Of a stretch of DNA of 34,075 nucleotides, positions 1 through 5,951 are shown piece by piece. The DNA is from Acidobacteriota bacterium (lineage in GTDB: Bacteria; Acidobacteriota; Vicinamibacteria; Fen-336), in NCBI GenBank assembly GCA_003223555.1, contig QHVM01000041.1, positions 1 through 34,075 on the forward strand, in the 5' to 3' direction. The notes below the pieces were generated by a model. That model saw only the letters and a list, made by a program, of their open reading frames with translations, was not told the origin of the DNA and ran no database searches. Every line of letters starts with the position of its first letter. The first letter of the stretch is position 1. The position numbers and the translations under genes were made by a program.

Positions 1-504
1 GAGATCGACACCGCCGCGCGCTACGGCGGCGAGGAGTTCGCCGTGCTCCTGCCCGAGACGTCGCGGGCCGGAGCGCACGTCGTGGCCGACCGGATCCGCC
101 GGAGAGTCGAAGAGCGCTTCCACCGGCGGGGCTCCGTCCACGAGACGATCTCCGGCGGCGTGGCCACCTATCCGGAGGACGCGACCTCGGCCGAGGACCT
201 CCTCCGTCGCGCCGACGAGGGCCTCTACCGCTCCAAGGCCGCCGGAAAGAACCGCATCACGATCGTGGCCAGCGAGCGGCGCCGTCATCTGCGCGTGCCG
301 CTGAGCCACCCCATCCTGCTCCGGGCGCGCTCGACGCGCCGCGCGGCGCGGGCCAAGAACGTCTCCGAGGGCGGACTGCTGGTGAGCCTGCGCGAGCCGG
401 TGCCCGTCGGCAGCAGCGTCACCCTCGTCATCCGCCCGGCCGGCTCGGCCCCCATGGCGCTGAGCGCGCGGGTGACGGGATGTACGAGGTCGGCGTGCGG
501 CTGA
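1..504 (+). CDS. GGDEF-PilZ protein, 3' part (diguanylate cyclase with cyclic-di-GMP receptor domain)
   Basis: The gene enters from the left edge in frame 1. Bases 25-39 encode GGEEF, the active-site motif of GGDEF diguanylate cyclases, which make cyclic-di-GMP from two GTP. The end of that domain follows: a DEGLYRSKAAGKNRI segment is the usual GGDEF C-terminus. Next comes a PilZ domain, a cyclic-di-GMP receptor, with the arginine motif RRHLR (about 283-297) and the partner motif NVSEGG (about 358-375). Synthesis and sensing in one chain suggests self-regulation or signal relay in the cytoplasm. The frame ends at a TGA at 502-504 with a non-homologous tail (CTRSACG). The expected last PilZ strand continues in another frame (see 480-569). 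The N-terminal sensor region lies outside the window. Confidence 0.85.
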   Translation, partial: EIDTAARYGGEEFAVLLPETSRAGAHVVADRIRRRVEERFHRRGSVHETISGGVATYPEDATSAEDLLRRADEGLYRSKAAGKNRITIVASERRRHLRVPLSHPILLRARSTRRAARAKNVSEGGLLVSLREPVPVGSSVTLVIRPAGSAPMALSARVTGCTRSACG

Positions 505-569
505 TCGCCGGCGCCGCCCAGGCCCTCACCGTGCTGCGGCGGGCGGGCGCCTTGACCGCCCAGGCCTGA
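480..569 (+). other. Out-of-frame remainder of the PilZ domain
   Basis: Read from the ATG at 480, this frame gives MYEVGVRLIAGAAQ and continues to a TGA at 567-569. YEVGVRL is the typical final strand of a PilZ domain (yxvGvrF), so this looks like the true C-terminus of the preceding protein, displaced by one reading frame. Restoring one G in the GGG at 477-479 would join the frames. However, PilZ domains usually have some 8-12 more residues between the ARV strand and this one, so a longer deletion not divisible by three is also possible. It is unlikely to be a separate gene. Confidence 0.6.
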
Positions 570-570
570 C

Positions 571-588
571 GCCGGTCCCGCGACCGGC
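571..588 (+). terminator. Stem-loop just after the GGDEF-PilZ gene, terminator-like
   Basis: A perfect 7-bp stem (GCCGGTC / GACCGGC) with a CCGC loop starts two bases after the TGA at 567-569. There is no T-tract, so it would be at best a weak intrinsic terminator or an mRNA 3'-end stabiliser. Its position right behind the shifted-frame stop supports 569, not 504, as the natural gene end. Confidence 0.4.
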
Positions 589-632
589 CGCGGGTCGCCG
601 CGCGGCTGTCCGCCCGTATTAACCTAGGGAGC

Positions 633-2291
633 GTGCGGGCCCTGCCGGTGACGTGCGCGCTCGTTCTCCGGCTATCGACGGCGGACGTGCACGCCGCCCC
701 GCAGGCCGCGCCGCCGGCCGTGGAAGCGGCCCCCGTCGTGCGCAGCCTCGAGGTCCGGGGCGCCACCGTGTACGACCTCAAGGCCGTCCAGCGCATCCTC
801 CGCGTCAAGCCCGGCGGGGCCCTGCGCCAGCCCGCGCCGGCGCTGGCCGCCCTGCTCGAGAATCGCTACCACATCCTGGGCTTCCCCGGCGCGCGCGTCG
901 AAGGCCGCTTCGACCCGGCGACGGGAACGCTCAGCCTCACGGTCGACGAGGGCAGGCTGGCCGCGGTGGACGTCGAGGGTCTGGAGGGCGAGACGAAGGC
1001 GCGCGTGCTGAAGGTGCTGGACCTCCGGACGGGGAAGGCGGTCCAGGAGCGCGACATCTCCGGCGCCCTCGCGCGGCTGGAGAAGACCTCCGGCGGAGCC
1101 TTCGCGTCCACCGCGATGCCTCCCTACGAGGTCGAGCCCGGCCCGGAGGGCGTCAAGCTGGTCCTCCACCTGCGGCGGCGCGTGGCCGCGCTGCAAGTGC
1201 GTCCCGGCGCCTCGACGATCCCGGACCTCTACAACCGCGTGGATGGCCTCAACCTCGGTGCGAACGTCCGGTTGACCCTCTTCGACCCCGTCTCCTTCGA
1301 TCATGCCGAGGTCTACGCCGGGGCCTCCTATGGCTTCGCGGCGGAGAAGGTGCGCTACGCGGTGGGCGCGCTGAAGCCTTTCGGCCCCCGCCGGCAGGCC
1401 GTCGTCGGCTACGAGCACCATGACTTCACGGCAACCGACGACGCGTTCCGGGGCCGGACGGTGGAGAGCCCGCCCGGCCTCACGCTCTATACGTCGATCT
1501 TCGAGGACTACTACCGGCGCCGCGGCCACGAGGCGTACGCGTTCGTGCGGCCCACCTCGCGCTTCCAGCTCGGCGCCGCCTGGCGGAGCGACGATTACGA
1601 GAGCCTGCCCGTCGCCGGCGACGACTCCTTCGTCTTCTCCCGCCACCGCACCCCCAACCCGCCGGTCGCCGCAGGCCGCATGCGGTCCATCCTCGCCACC
1701 GCCCGCTGGTCGGGGAAGCGGGACCTCTTCGAGAACTGGCCCGGCGAGCGCACCTCGCTGCTCCAGCGCAATCCCTACGGCACCCCCTTCGAGCGCGGCC
1801 AGCAGGCGCGCGTGGAGGCGACGTGGGAGGTGGCCTCGCCCGGCCTGGGGGGCGACTTCTCCTTCCGGCGCTTCATCGGCCAGGCGCGGGCCGCCCACGT
1901 ATTCTCCCCCCGCCGCATCCTGTTGCTGCGGGGGCTGGCCGGCGTCGGCAGCGGCGACGTTCCTCCCCAGCGGACGCTCGCGCTGGGCGGCGCGGGCACC
2001 CTGCGCGGCTACGCGCTGAAGCAGTTCGCCGGCGACCGCGCGGTCCTCGGCACCGCCGAGTACTGGCTCTATCCGGCCTCGCCGTGGCCCGGGCTCGTCT
2101 TCTTCTACGACGGCGGCACGGCCTGGACGCGCGGCCGGCCGCGGCCCGGCTGGAAGAGCGACCTGGGGTTGGGTCTCGACTGGCCCGGCGGAGGTCCGGG
2201 CTACGTGCGGCTGGACGTGGGATTCCCCCTCGACCGAGGCGGGTCCGGGCGGCGGGCTCGCGTGTACGGGCAGCTCCGCTTCCCGTTCTGA
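633..2291 (+). CDS. POTRA-containing Omp85/BamA-TamA-like outer-membrane protein
   Basis: This 552-residue protein belongs to the Omp85 superfamily, outer-membrane barrels that insert or move proteins across the outer membrane. It starts at GTG 633, just behind AGGGA. A short, weakly hydrophobic leader ends near VHA-AP. Residues about 35-200 resemble one or two POTRA units (for example GFPGARVEGRFDPATG followed by LSLTVDEGRL). The rest is a beta-barrel. The loop-6 signature LGGAGTLRGY, with R458-G459-Y460, is the Omp85 lid-lock motif, and the chain ends LRFPF with the terminal aromatic of a barrel sorting signal. It is too short in POTRAs for canonical BamA (five) and has no FhaC plug helix that I can see, so a TamA-like or accessory role is likelier. 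Its stop overlaps the next start by one base. Confidence 0.88.
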   Translation: MRALPVTCALVLRLSTADVHAAPQAAPPAVEAAPVVRSLEVRGATVYDLKAVQRILRVKPGGALRQPAPALAALLENRYHILGFPGARVEGRFDPATGTLSLTVDEGRLAAVDVEGLEGETKARVLKVLDLRTGKAVQERDISGALARLEKTSGGAFASTAMPPYEVEPGPEGVKLVLHLRRRVAALQVRPGASTIPDLYNRVDGLNLGANVRLTLFDPVSFDHAEVYAGASYGFAAEKVRYAVGALKPFGPRRQAVVGYEHHDFTATDDAFRGRTVESPPGLTLYTSIFEDYYRRRGHEAYAFVRPTSRFQLGAAWRSDDYESLPVAGDDSFVFSRHRTPNPPVAAGRMRSILATARWSGKRDLFENWPGERTSLLQRNPYGTPFERGQQARVEATWEVASPGLGGDFSFRRFIGQARAAHVFSPRRILLLRGLAGVGSGDVPPQRTLALGGAGTLRGYALKQFAGDRAVLGTAEYWLYPASPWPGLVFFYDGGTAWTRGRPRPGWKSDLGLGLDWPGGGPGYVRLDVGFPLDRGGSGRRARVYGQLRFPF

Positions 2292-3073
2292 TGAGCGGCG
2301 CGCTGCTGCTGGCCGGGGTCCTCCTGGGGCCCGCCGAGCCCTCTTTGCCAGACGGCAACAGCCTCGTGCGCGAGCTGGCCCGGAAGCAGCGGCACTGGGA
2401 GGAGGTCCTCGACAGCTACACCTACGACGTCGAGGTCTTGCGCGAGGAGCTGGAGAAGGACGGCCGGGTGGCCAAGCGGAGGATCCGCGCCTACGAGGTC
2501 TTCTACGTGAAGGGCCGCCCGGTCTGGCGGCTGGTGAGGGACGAAGGACAGCCGCTCGACGCCGACCGCCAGGCCAAGGTCGACCGCGCCGTGAAGGAGA
2601 AGGTGGACGCCATCAACGAAGGACGCTCGGCCGCGGAGCTGGCCGGGGTACGCCTGTCGGCGATCCTGGAGCGCTATGATTTCCGCGCCGTGGAGCGGGA
2701 GAGCCTCGACGGGCGGCCGGCGATCGTCCTCGACTTCAGCCCCCGGCCGGGCTCGCGACCCCTTGAGCACGACAACGTCCTGCGCGTGCTCGCCGGACGC
2801 GTGTGGGTGGACGAGGCGGAGCGCGAGGTCGTCCGGGCGGAGATCCGCAACACCGCGGGCGTGAAGGTGCTGCTCGGCCTGGGCGCTTCCGTCTCCACGG
2901 TCAGCGCGACCTTCGAGTTCCGCAAGGTGGGCGACACGGTCTGGCTGCCGGTGCGGGAGGAGACGCAGGCCAGCGGCCGCGTGATGTTGCTCAAGACGTT
3001 CCGCACGCGGGTGGTGCTCAGCTACGACCACTTCCGGCGCTTCCAGGTCCAGGCGGAAGAGAAGGTGCACTAG
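2291..3073 (+). CDS. Secreted LolA/LolB-like protein of unknown function
   Basis: A 260-residue protein starts at ATG 2291, sharing one base with the Omp85 stop (TGATG), so the two are translationally coupled. The first about 15 residues (MSGALLLAGVLLGPAEP) form a short export signal. The body has a charged helical stretch (ARKQRHWEEVLDSYTYDV) followed by alternating strands: YEVFYVKGRPVWRLV, RPAIVLDFSPRP, GRVWVDEAEREVVRAEI and GDTVWLPVREETQ. Strands of this kind occur in outer-membrane lipoprotein-sorting (LolA/LolB-fold) proteins, where a half-barrel cups a lipid. I see no lipobox cysteine, so it is probably periplasmic. The coupling suggests it works with the upstream barrel, perhaps as a periplasmic carrier. 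The exact substrate cannot be read from sequence. Confidence 0.75.
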   Translation: MSGALLLAGVLLGPAEPSLPDGNSLVRELARKQRHWEEVLDSYTYDVEVLREELEKDGRVAKRRIRAYEVFYVKGRPVWRLVRDEGQPLDADRQAKVDRAVKEKVDAINEGRSAAELAGVRLSAILERYDFRAVERESLDGRPAIVLDFSPRPGSRPLEHDNVLRVLAGRVWVDEAEREVVRAEIRNTAGVKVLLGLGASVSTVSATFEFRKVGDTVWLPVREETQASGRVMLLKTFRTRVVLSYDHFRRFQVQAEEKVH

Positions 3074-3118
3074 GCTCAGCAGCGATCTGTAACAGAATGC
3101 GCGCGGAGCGGGATTCAC

Positions 3119-3179
3119 TCGCCCCGGGGCCGCGAAGCGGACCCGGGCGATGAGCGGCGCCGAATTCACTTCGGCGCCG
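3119..3179. repeat. Two adjacent stem-loops between the LolA-like gene and the P-II gene
   Basis: The first stem-loop (3119-3150) pairs TCGCCC with GGGCGA and contains an inner CCGC-GAA-GCGG hairpin. The second (3155-3179) is a perfect 10-bp stem, CGGCGCCGAA / TTCGGCGCCG, around a TTCAC loop. Neither has a T-run. They may end the upstream transcript, or be members of a dispersed REP-like family: the GCGAAGCGG core recurs in the 101-bp repeats at 3643-3940, and ATTCACT recurs at 3113, 3164 and 8569. Confidence 0.5.
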
Positions 3180-3240
3180 TAGAAGACGCGCGGCGTTTCC
3201 CGGGGGGCCGCGCCGAAGCGCCCCCTGCTCAGAGGTCTTG

Positions 3241-3603
3241 ATGAAGCTCGTGGTGGCGATCGTGAGGCCGGAGAAGCTGGCCGAGGTGCTGGAGGCCCTC
3301 TTCCGGGCCCAGGTGCAGGGACTGACGATCAGTCGCGTGCAGGGCCACGGGGGCGAGATGGAGCGCGTGGAGACCTACCGCGGCACCACGGTCAAGATGG
3401 AGCTGTCGGAGAAGGTGCGCCTCGAGATCGGCGTCTCCGACCATTTCGTGGAGCCGACCGTGAAGGCGCTCCTGGCGGCCGGGCGCACGGGGGCAGTCGG
3501 CGACGGCAAGGTCTTCGTGCTGCCGGTCGAGAAGGTCTACCGCATCCGCACCGGTGAAGAAGATCGGGCGGCGGTGACTCCGGTGGGAGTGGACCCGGGC
3601 TAG
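3241..3603 (+). CDS. Divergent P-II family signal-transduction protein
   Basis: A 120-residue protein starts at ATG 3241 behind AGAGGT; a TTG three bases earlier is less likely. P-II trimers bind ATP/ADP and 2-oxoglutarate and regulate nitrogen transporters, enzymes or regulators by direct contact. The C-terminal signature is present (TGAVGDGKVFVLPVE, then RIRTGEEDRAAV), including K90 and R101/R103, and K58 is kept. Numbering matches E. coli GlnB without gaps, so two T-loop changes stand out: position 39 is Glu instead of Gln, and position 51 is Val instead of the uridylylated Tyr. Tyr46 is present. It therefore should not be controlled by GlnD-type uridylylation at the usual site. No amtB, glnA or glnD lies in the window, so its partner is unknown. 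Confidence 0.88.
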   Translation: MKLVVAIVRPEKLAEVLEALFRAQVQGLTISRVQGHGGEMERVETYRGTTVKMELSEKVRLEIGVSDHFVEPTVKALLAAGRTGAVGDGKVFVLPVEKVYRIRTGEEDRAAVTPVGVDPG

Positions 3604-3643
3604 AACCCGCGTTCGGCGCGCCTAGAACCTGTGTTCGGCGCGC
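3600..3643 (+). repeat. 22-bp tandem duplication over the P-II stop codon
   Basis: Bases 3600-3621 and 3622-3643 are two 22-bp copies with two mismatches. Each begins CTAGAACC and ends GTTCGGCGCGC. The first copy includes the TAG stop of the P-II gene. The duplication leads directly into the 101-bp repeat array, so both probably arose by slippage or recombination in the same unstable spacer. Confidence 0.85.
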
Positions 3644-3940
3644 GAAGCGGAGCATTTCCTCTGTCCGCGCGAAGCGGGCTTCATGCCCGCGAGCGCGCAT
3701 TGACGAAGCTCCGTGCGCAGCGAAGCGCGCCGCATTCGGTTTACGAAGCGGAGCATTTCCTCTGGCCGCGCGAAGCGGGCTTCATGCCCGCGAGCGCGCA
3801 TTGACGAAGCTTCGTGCGCAGCGAAGCGCGCCGCATTCGGTGTACGAAGCGGAGCATTTCCTCTGGCCGCGCGAAGCGGGCTTCATGCCCGCGAGCGCGC
3901 ATTGACGAAGCTTCGTGCGCAGCGAAGCGCGCCGCATTCG
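3643..3940. repeat. Three tandem copies of a 101-bp hairpin-rich repeat
   Basis: Units start at 3643, 3744 and 3845 with an exact 101-base period; the third is cut at about 3940. Copies 2 and 3 are identical over 96 bases, and copy 1 differs by a few substitutions. Each unit holds a GCGGGC-TTCAT-GCCCGC hairpin (3674-3690, 3775-3791, 3876-3892) flanked by CGCG on both sides. Copies 2 and 3 also hold the 12-base palindrome ACGAAGCTTCGT. The GCGAAGCG core appears several times per unit. The period is not divisible by three and no credible protein is encoded, so this is a non-coding REP/BIME-like array. It fills most of the 356-base gap between the P-II gene and the amidase. Confidence 0.92.
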
Positions 3941-3959
3941 CGTTGACGGCCCGAACGAC

Positions 3960-5423
3960 TCAGCCCAGGGCCGGCGGGCGTTTGGTGTGCCAGTCGGTGG
4001 CTTGCTGGTAGCGATCGGCGATCGCGAGCAGCGTGGACTCCGAGAACGCCCGGCCGATGAGCTGCAACGACGTGGGCAGGCCGTGCTGGCCGAAGCCGTT
4101 GGGAACGCACAGCGCCGGCACGCCGGCCAGGTTCCCGGCCGGGATCGTCGCGGGGGCCGACGGGCGGTCGGGAGAGGGTGAGGGTGTCGGGCTCGGCGTC
4201 GGCGAGGGGCCGGGCGGCTTGTCGAAGTCGTAGCCGATGGGCGGCGCTACCGCGAGGCGGGTGGGGGCGACCAGGGCGTCGTAGCGCGAGAGCAGCCCGT
4301 CGAGGGCGGCTCGCATCGGCACGCGGGCCCGCATGGCCTCCAGATAGTCCACCGCCAGCGTCATGACGGCGGAATAGCCGCCGACGCGATCGGCCTGCGC
4401 CTTGAGCTTCCGCGTCCCTCCGCTCTCGATCAGGTCGCGGAAGGCGCTCGCCCCCTCGGCGTCCACGATGATCCCCACCGCGGGCCCCCACGGGAAGTCG
4501 GGGAACTCCACGTCCTCGTCGAGGCGGGCGAAGCTGCGCAGCACGTCGAGCGACCGCCGGAAGTTCTCCTTCACTTCCGGCTGGGCGCGCTCGGTGGCGT
4601 TCTTCAGCACGCCGAGCCGGAAGCGCCGGCTGGGCCCGACCGCCCGCGCGCCCCGCGTGGGGTACTCGAAGCTCCCCTCGCCGGTCGTGGGGTCCTTCGG
4701 ATCCTTGCCCGCGATGGCGGCCAGCACGAGCCCGCAGTCGTCGGCCGTGCGGCAAAGGGGTCCCAGCTTGTCGAGCGTCCAGCACAGCGCCATCGCTCCA
4801 TGGCGGGACACGAGGCCGTAGGTCGGCCGCAGGCCCGAAAGGCCGCAATGGGTGGCGGGGGTCATGATGGAGCCCGACGTCTCGGAGCCAATCGCGAAGG
4901 CGACGCAGCCGGCGGCGGTGGCTGCGCCCGAGCCGCTCGAGCTGCCCCCGCTCCAGTGGTCAGGGTTCCAGGGCGTGCGGCCCGGACCGGTAAAGCTGGC
5001 GTCGGGGTTGTTGTAGCCCATGCCGCCGGCCAGCTCCACCATCGCCAGCTTGCCCAGCAGCACCGCGCCCGCTTCCCGCAGGCGCTCGACCACGCTCGCG
5101 TCGTAGTCGAAGACCTGGTTGCGGTAGGGCTCCGCGCCCCAGGTGGTGGGGATGCCCCGGGTGGCGAGGAGGTCCTTCGCGCCGAAGGGAATCCCGTGCA
5201 GGGGCCCGCGATACCGGCGTGGGATGGCCAGCTCCCGGTCCGCCTTGCGGGCCTGGCTGAGGGCCAGCTCCCGGGTCACCGTCACCACCGCGCCCAGCCG
5301 GGGGCCGACCGTCTCCAGGCGGCTCAGGTAGGCCTCGGTCAGGTCCACCGAGGAGATCTTCCGGGTGCGGAGCATCTGACCGAGGTCGCGGACGGAGGAG
5401 AAGAGGACATCCTCTCCGATCAA
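3960..5423 (-). CDS. Amidase-signature hydrolase, catalytic part (GatA-like, exported)
   Basis: This frame encodes about 487 residues of an amidase-signature enzyme, which hydrolyses amide bonds with a Ser-cisSer-Lys triad. Seen in order from TTG 5423: GIPFGAKDL (K83), WSGGSSSGSG (cis-Ser about S161) and GSETSGSI (nucleophile about S185). The protein aligns through the usual C-terminal NLAGVPALCVPNG segment. The family contains both GatA and exported amidases; the Tat signal in the frame just upstream (5420-5806) favours a periplasmic or envelope amidase of unknown substrate. An unusual Pro-Ser-Thr tract (GPSPTPSPTPSPSPD, near residue 410) sits in a loop inside the domain. The start at 5423 is probably artificial: the family reads straight on from the upstream frame, and a frameshift separates the two. 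Confidence 0.88.
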   Translation of the reverse strand: MIGEDVLFSSVRDLGQMLRTRKISSVDLTEAYLSRLETVGPRLGAVVTVTRELALSQARKADRELAIPRRYRGPLHGIPFGAKDLLATRGIPTTWGAEPYRNQVFDYDASVVERLREAGAVLLGKLAMVELAGGMGYNNPDASFTGPGRTPWNPDHWSGGSSSGSGAATAAGCVAFAIGSETSGSIMTPATHCGLSGLRPTYGLVSRHGAMALCWTLDKLGPLCRTADDCGLVLAAIAGKDPKDPTTGEGSFEYPTRGARAVGPSRRFRLGVLKNATERAQPEVKENFRRSLDVLRSFARLDEDVEFPDFPWGPAVGIIVDAEGASAFRDLIESGGTRKLKAQADRVGGYSAVMTLAVDYLEAMRARVPMRAALDGLLSRYDALVAPTRLAVAPPIGYDFDKPPGPSPTPSPTPSPSPDRPSAPATIPAGNLAGVPALCVPNGFGQHGLPTSLQLIGRAFSESTLLAIADRYQQATDWHTKRPPALG

Positions 5424-5806
5424 CGGCGCCTCCGGACGGGGGCCGGCGGAGGGGGCGGCGCGGCCAGCCGGGCATGGAAGACGGCCACCGGCTGGTCGGC
5501 GTTGACGAGCTTCATGCGGCTGCGCAGGCGCTCGGCGGCCTGGAGGTTGCTGTCGATCGCCTTCTTGACCTCCGAGAGATCCGCCTCCTCGAGCTGCGGG
5601 CCGTAACGGATGCGAACGACCTCACCCAAGGCCTGGGCGGCCGGTCCAGGTGGCGTGCCGGTGGGCGACGGCGCGGCCGTGGGTGGAGGCGGCGGCGGGG
5701 CCGGGGTGGAGGCCGGCGGGAGGGGCGCCGGCCTCTGAGGCGCGGCGAAGGCCACCGGCAGCAGGGGAGCGCTGGCGAGCGACTTGATGAATCGGCGACG
5801 GCTCAT
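5420..5806 (-). CDS. Tat signal and N-terminal part of the split amidase
   Basis: A 128-residue product starts at ATG 5806 behind GGAGGT. It begins MSRRRFIKSLASAPLLPVAFA, a twin-arginine (Tat) export signal, followed by a long Pro/Thr/Ala-rich linker. A helical segment comes next (LEEADLSEVKKAIDSNLQAA, then RLRSRMKLVNADQPVAVF). Exported GatA-type amidases carry just such a helical N-terminal piece directly before the catalytic domain, so this is the front of the gene at 3960-5423, not a separate gene. The frames part in a Pro-rich stretch with two runs of five C on the coding strand (5438-5442 and 5451-5455). One added C gives a continuous reading ending ...APVRPEAPLIGEDVLF. The stop overlaps the next frame's TTG. 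Confidence 0.8.
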   Translation of the reverse strand: MSRRRFIKSLASAPLLPVAFAAPQRPAPLPPASTPAPPPPPPTAAPSPTGTPPGPAAQALGEVVRIRYGPQLEEADLSEVKKAIDSNLQAAERLRSRMKLVNADQPVAVFHARLAAPPPPPAPVRRRR

Positions 5807-5829
5807 CGGACCTCCGTTGAGGGTCCACC

Positions 5830-5859
5830 GTTATAGCAAGCCCGCGCCGGACCGCACAA
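5830..5859 (-). promoter_or_regulatory. Candidate promoter of the amidase gene
   Basis: On the minus strand TTGTGC (5859-5854) and TATAAC (5835-5830) are 18 bases apart and fit -35 and -10 hexamers (four and five matches to consensus). Transcription would start near 5823, leaving about 17 bases before ATG 5806 with GGAGGT in the leader. The A+T island stands out in a very GC-rich region. Confidence 0.5.
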
Positions 5860-5951
5860 CACAACGTGCACGAGCACCAGACGCGGCCGGCCGCGGGTCT
5901 TAACATGGAATTGTGGGCCGGCGGGCGCCGGCCCGCGCAGGAACGGGACCC

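Noticed and set aside
3643-3940. CRISPR-like array
   Set aside because: The 101-bp units follow one another with no unique spacers, the unit is far longer than a CRISPR repeat, and no cas genes are present.
3713-4011. Small proteins encoded in the repeat array
   Set aside because: The 101-base period shifts frame each copy, the peptides have no recognisable features, and no ribosome sites precede them.
5430-5460. Programmed ribosomal frameshifting in the amidase gene
   Set aside because: No canonical slippery heptamer with a following pseudoknot is evident; a homopolymer indel is simpler.
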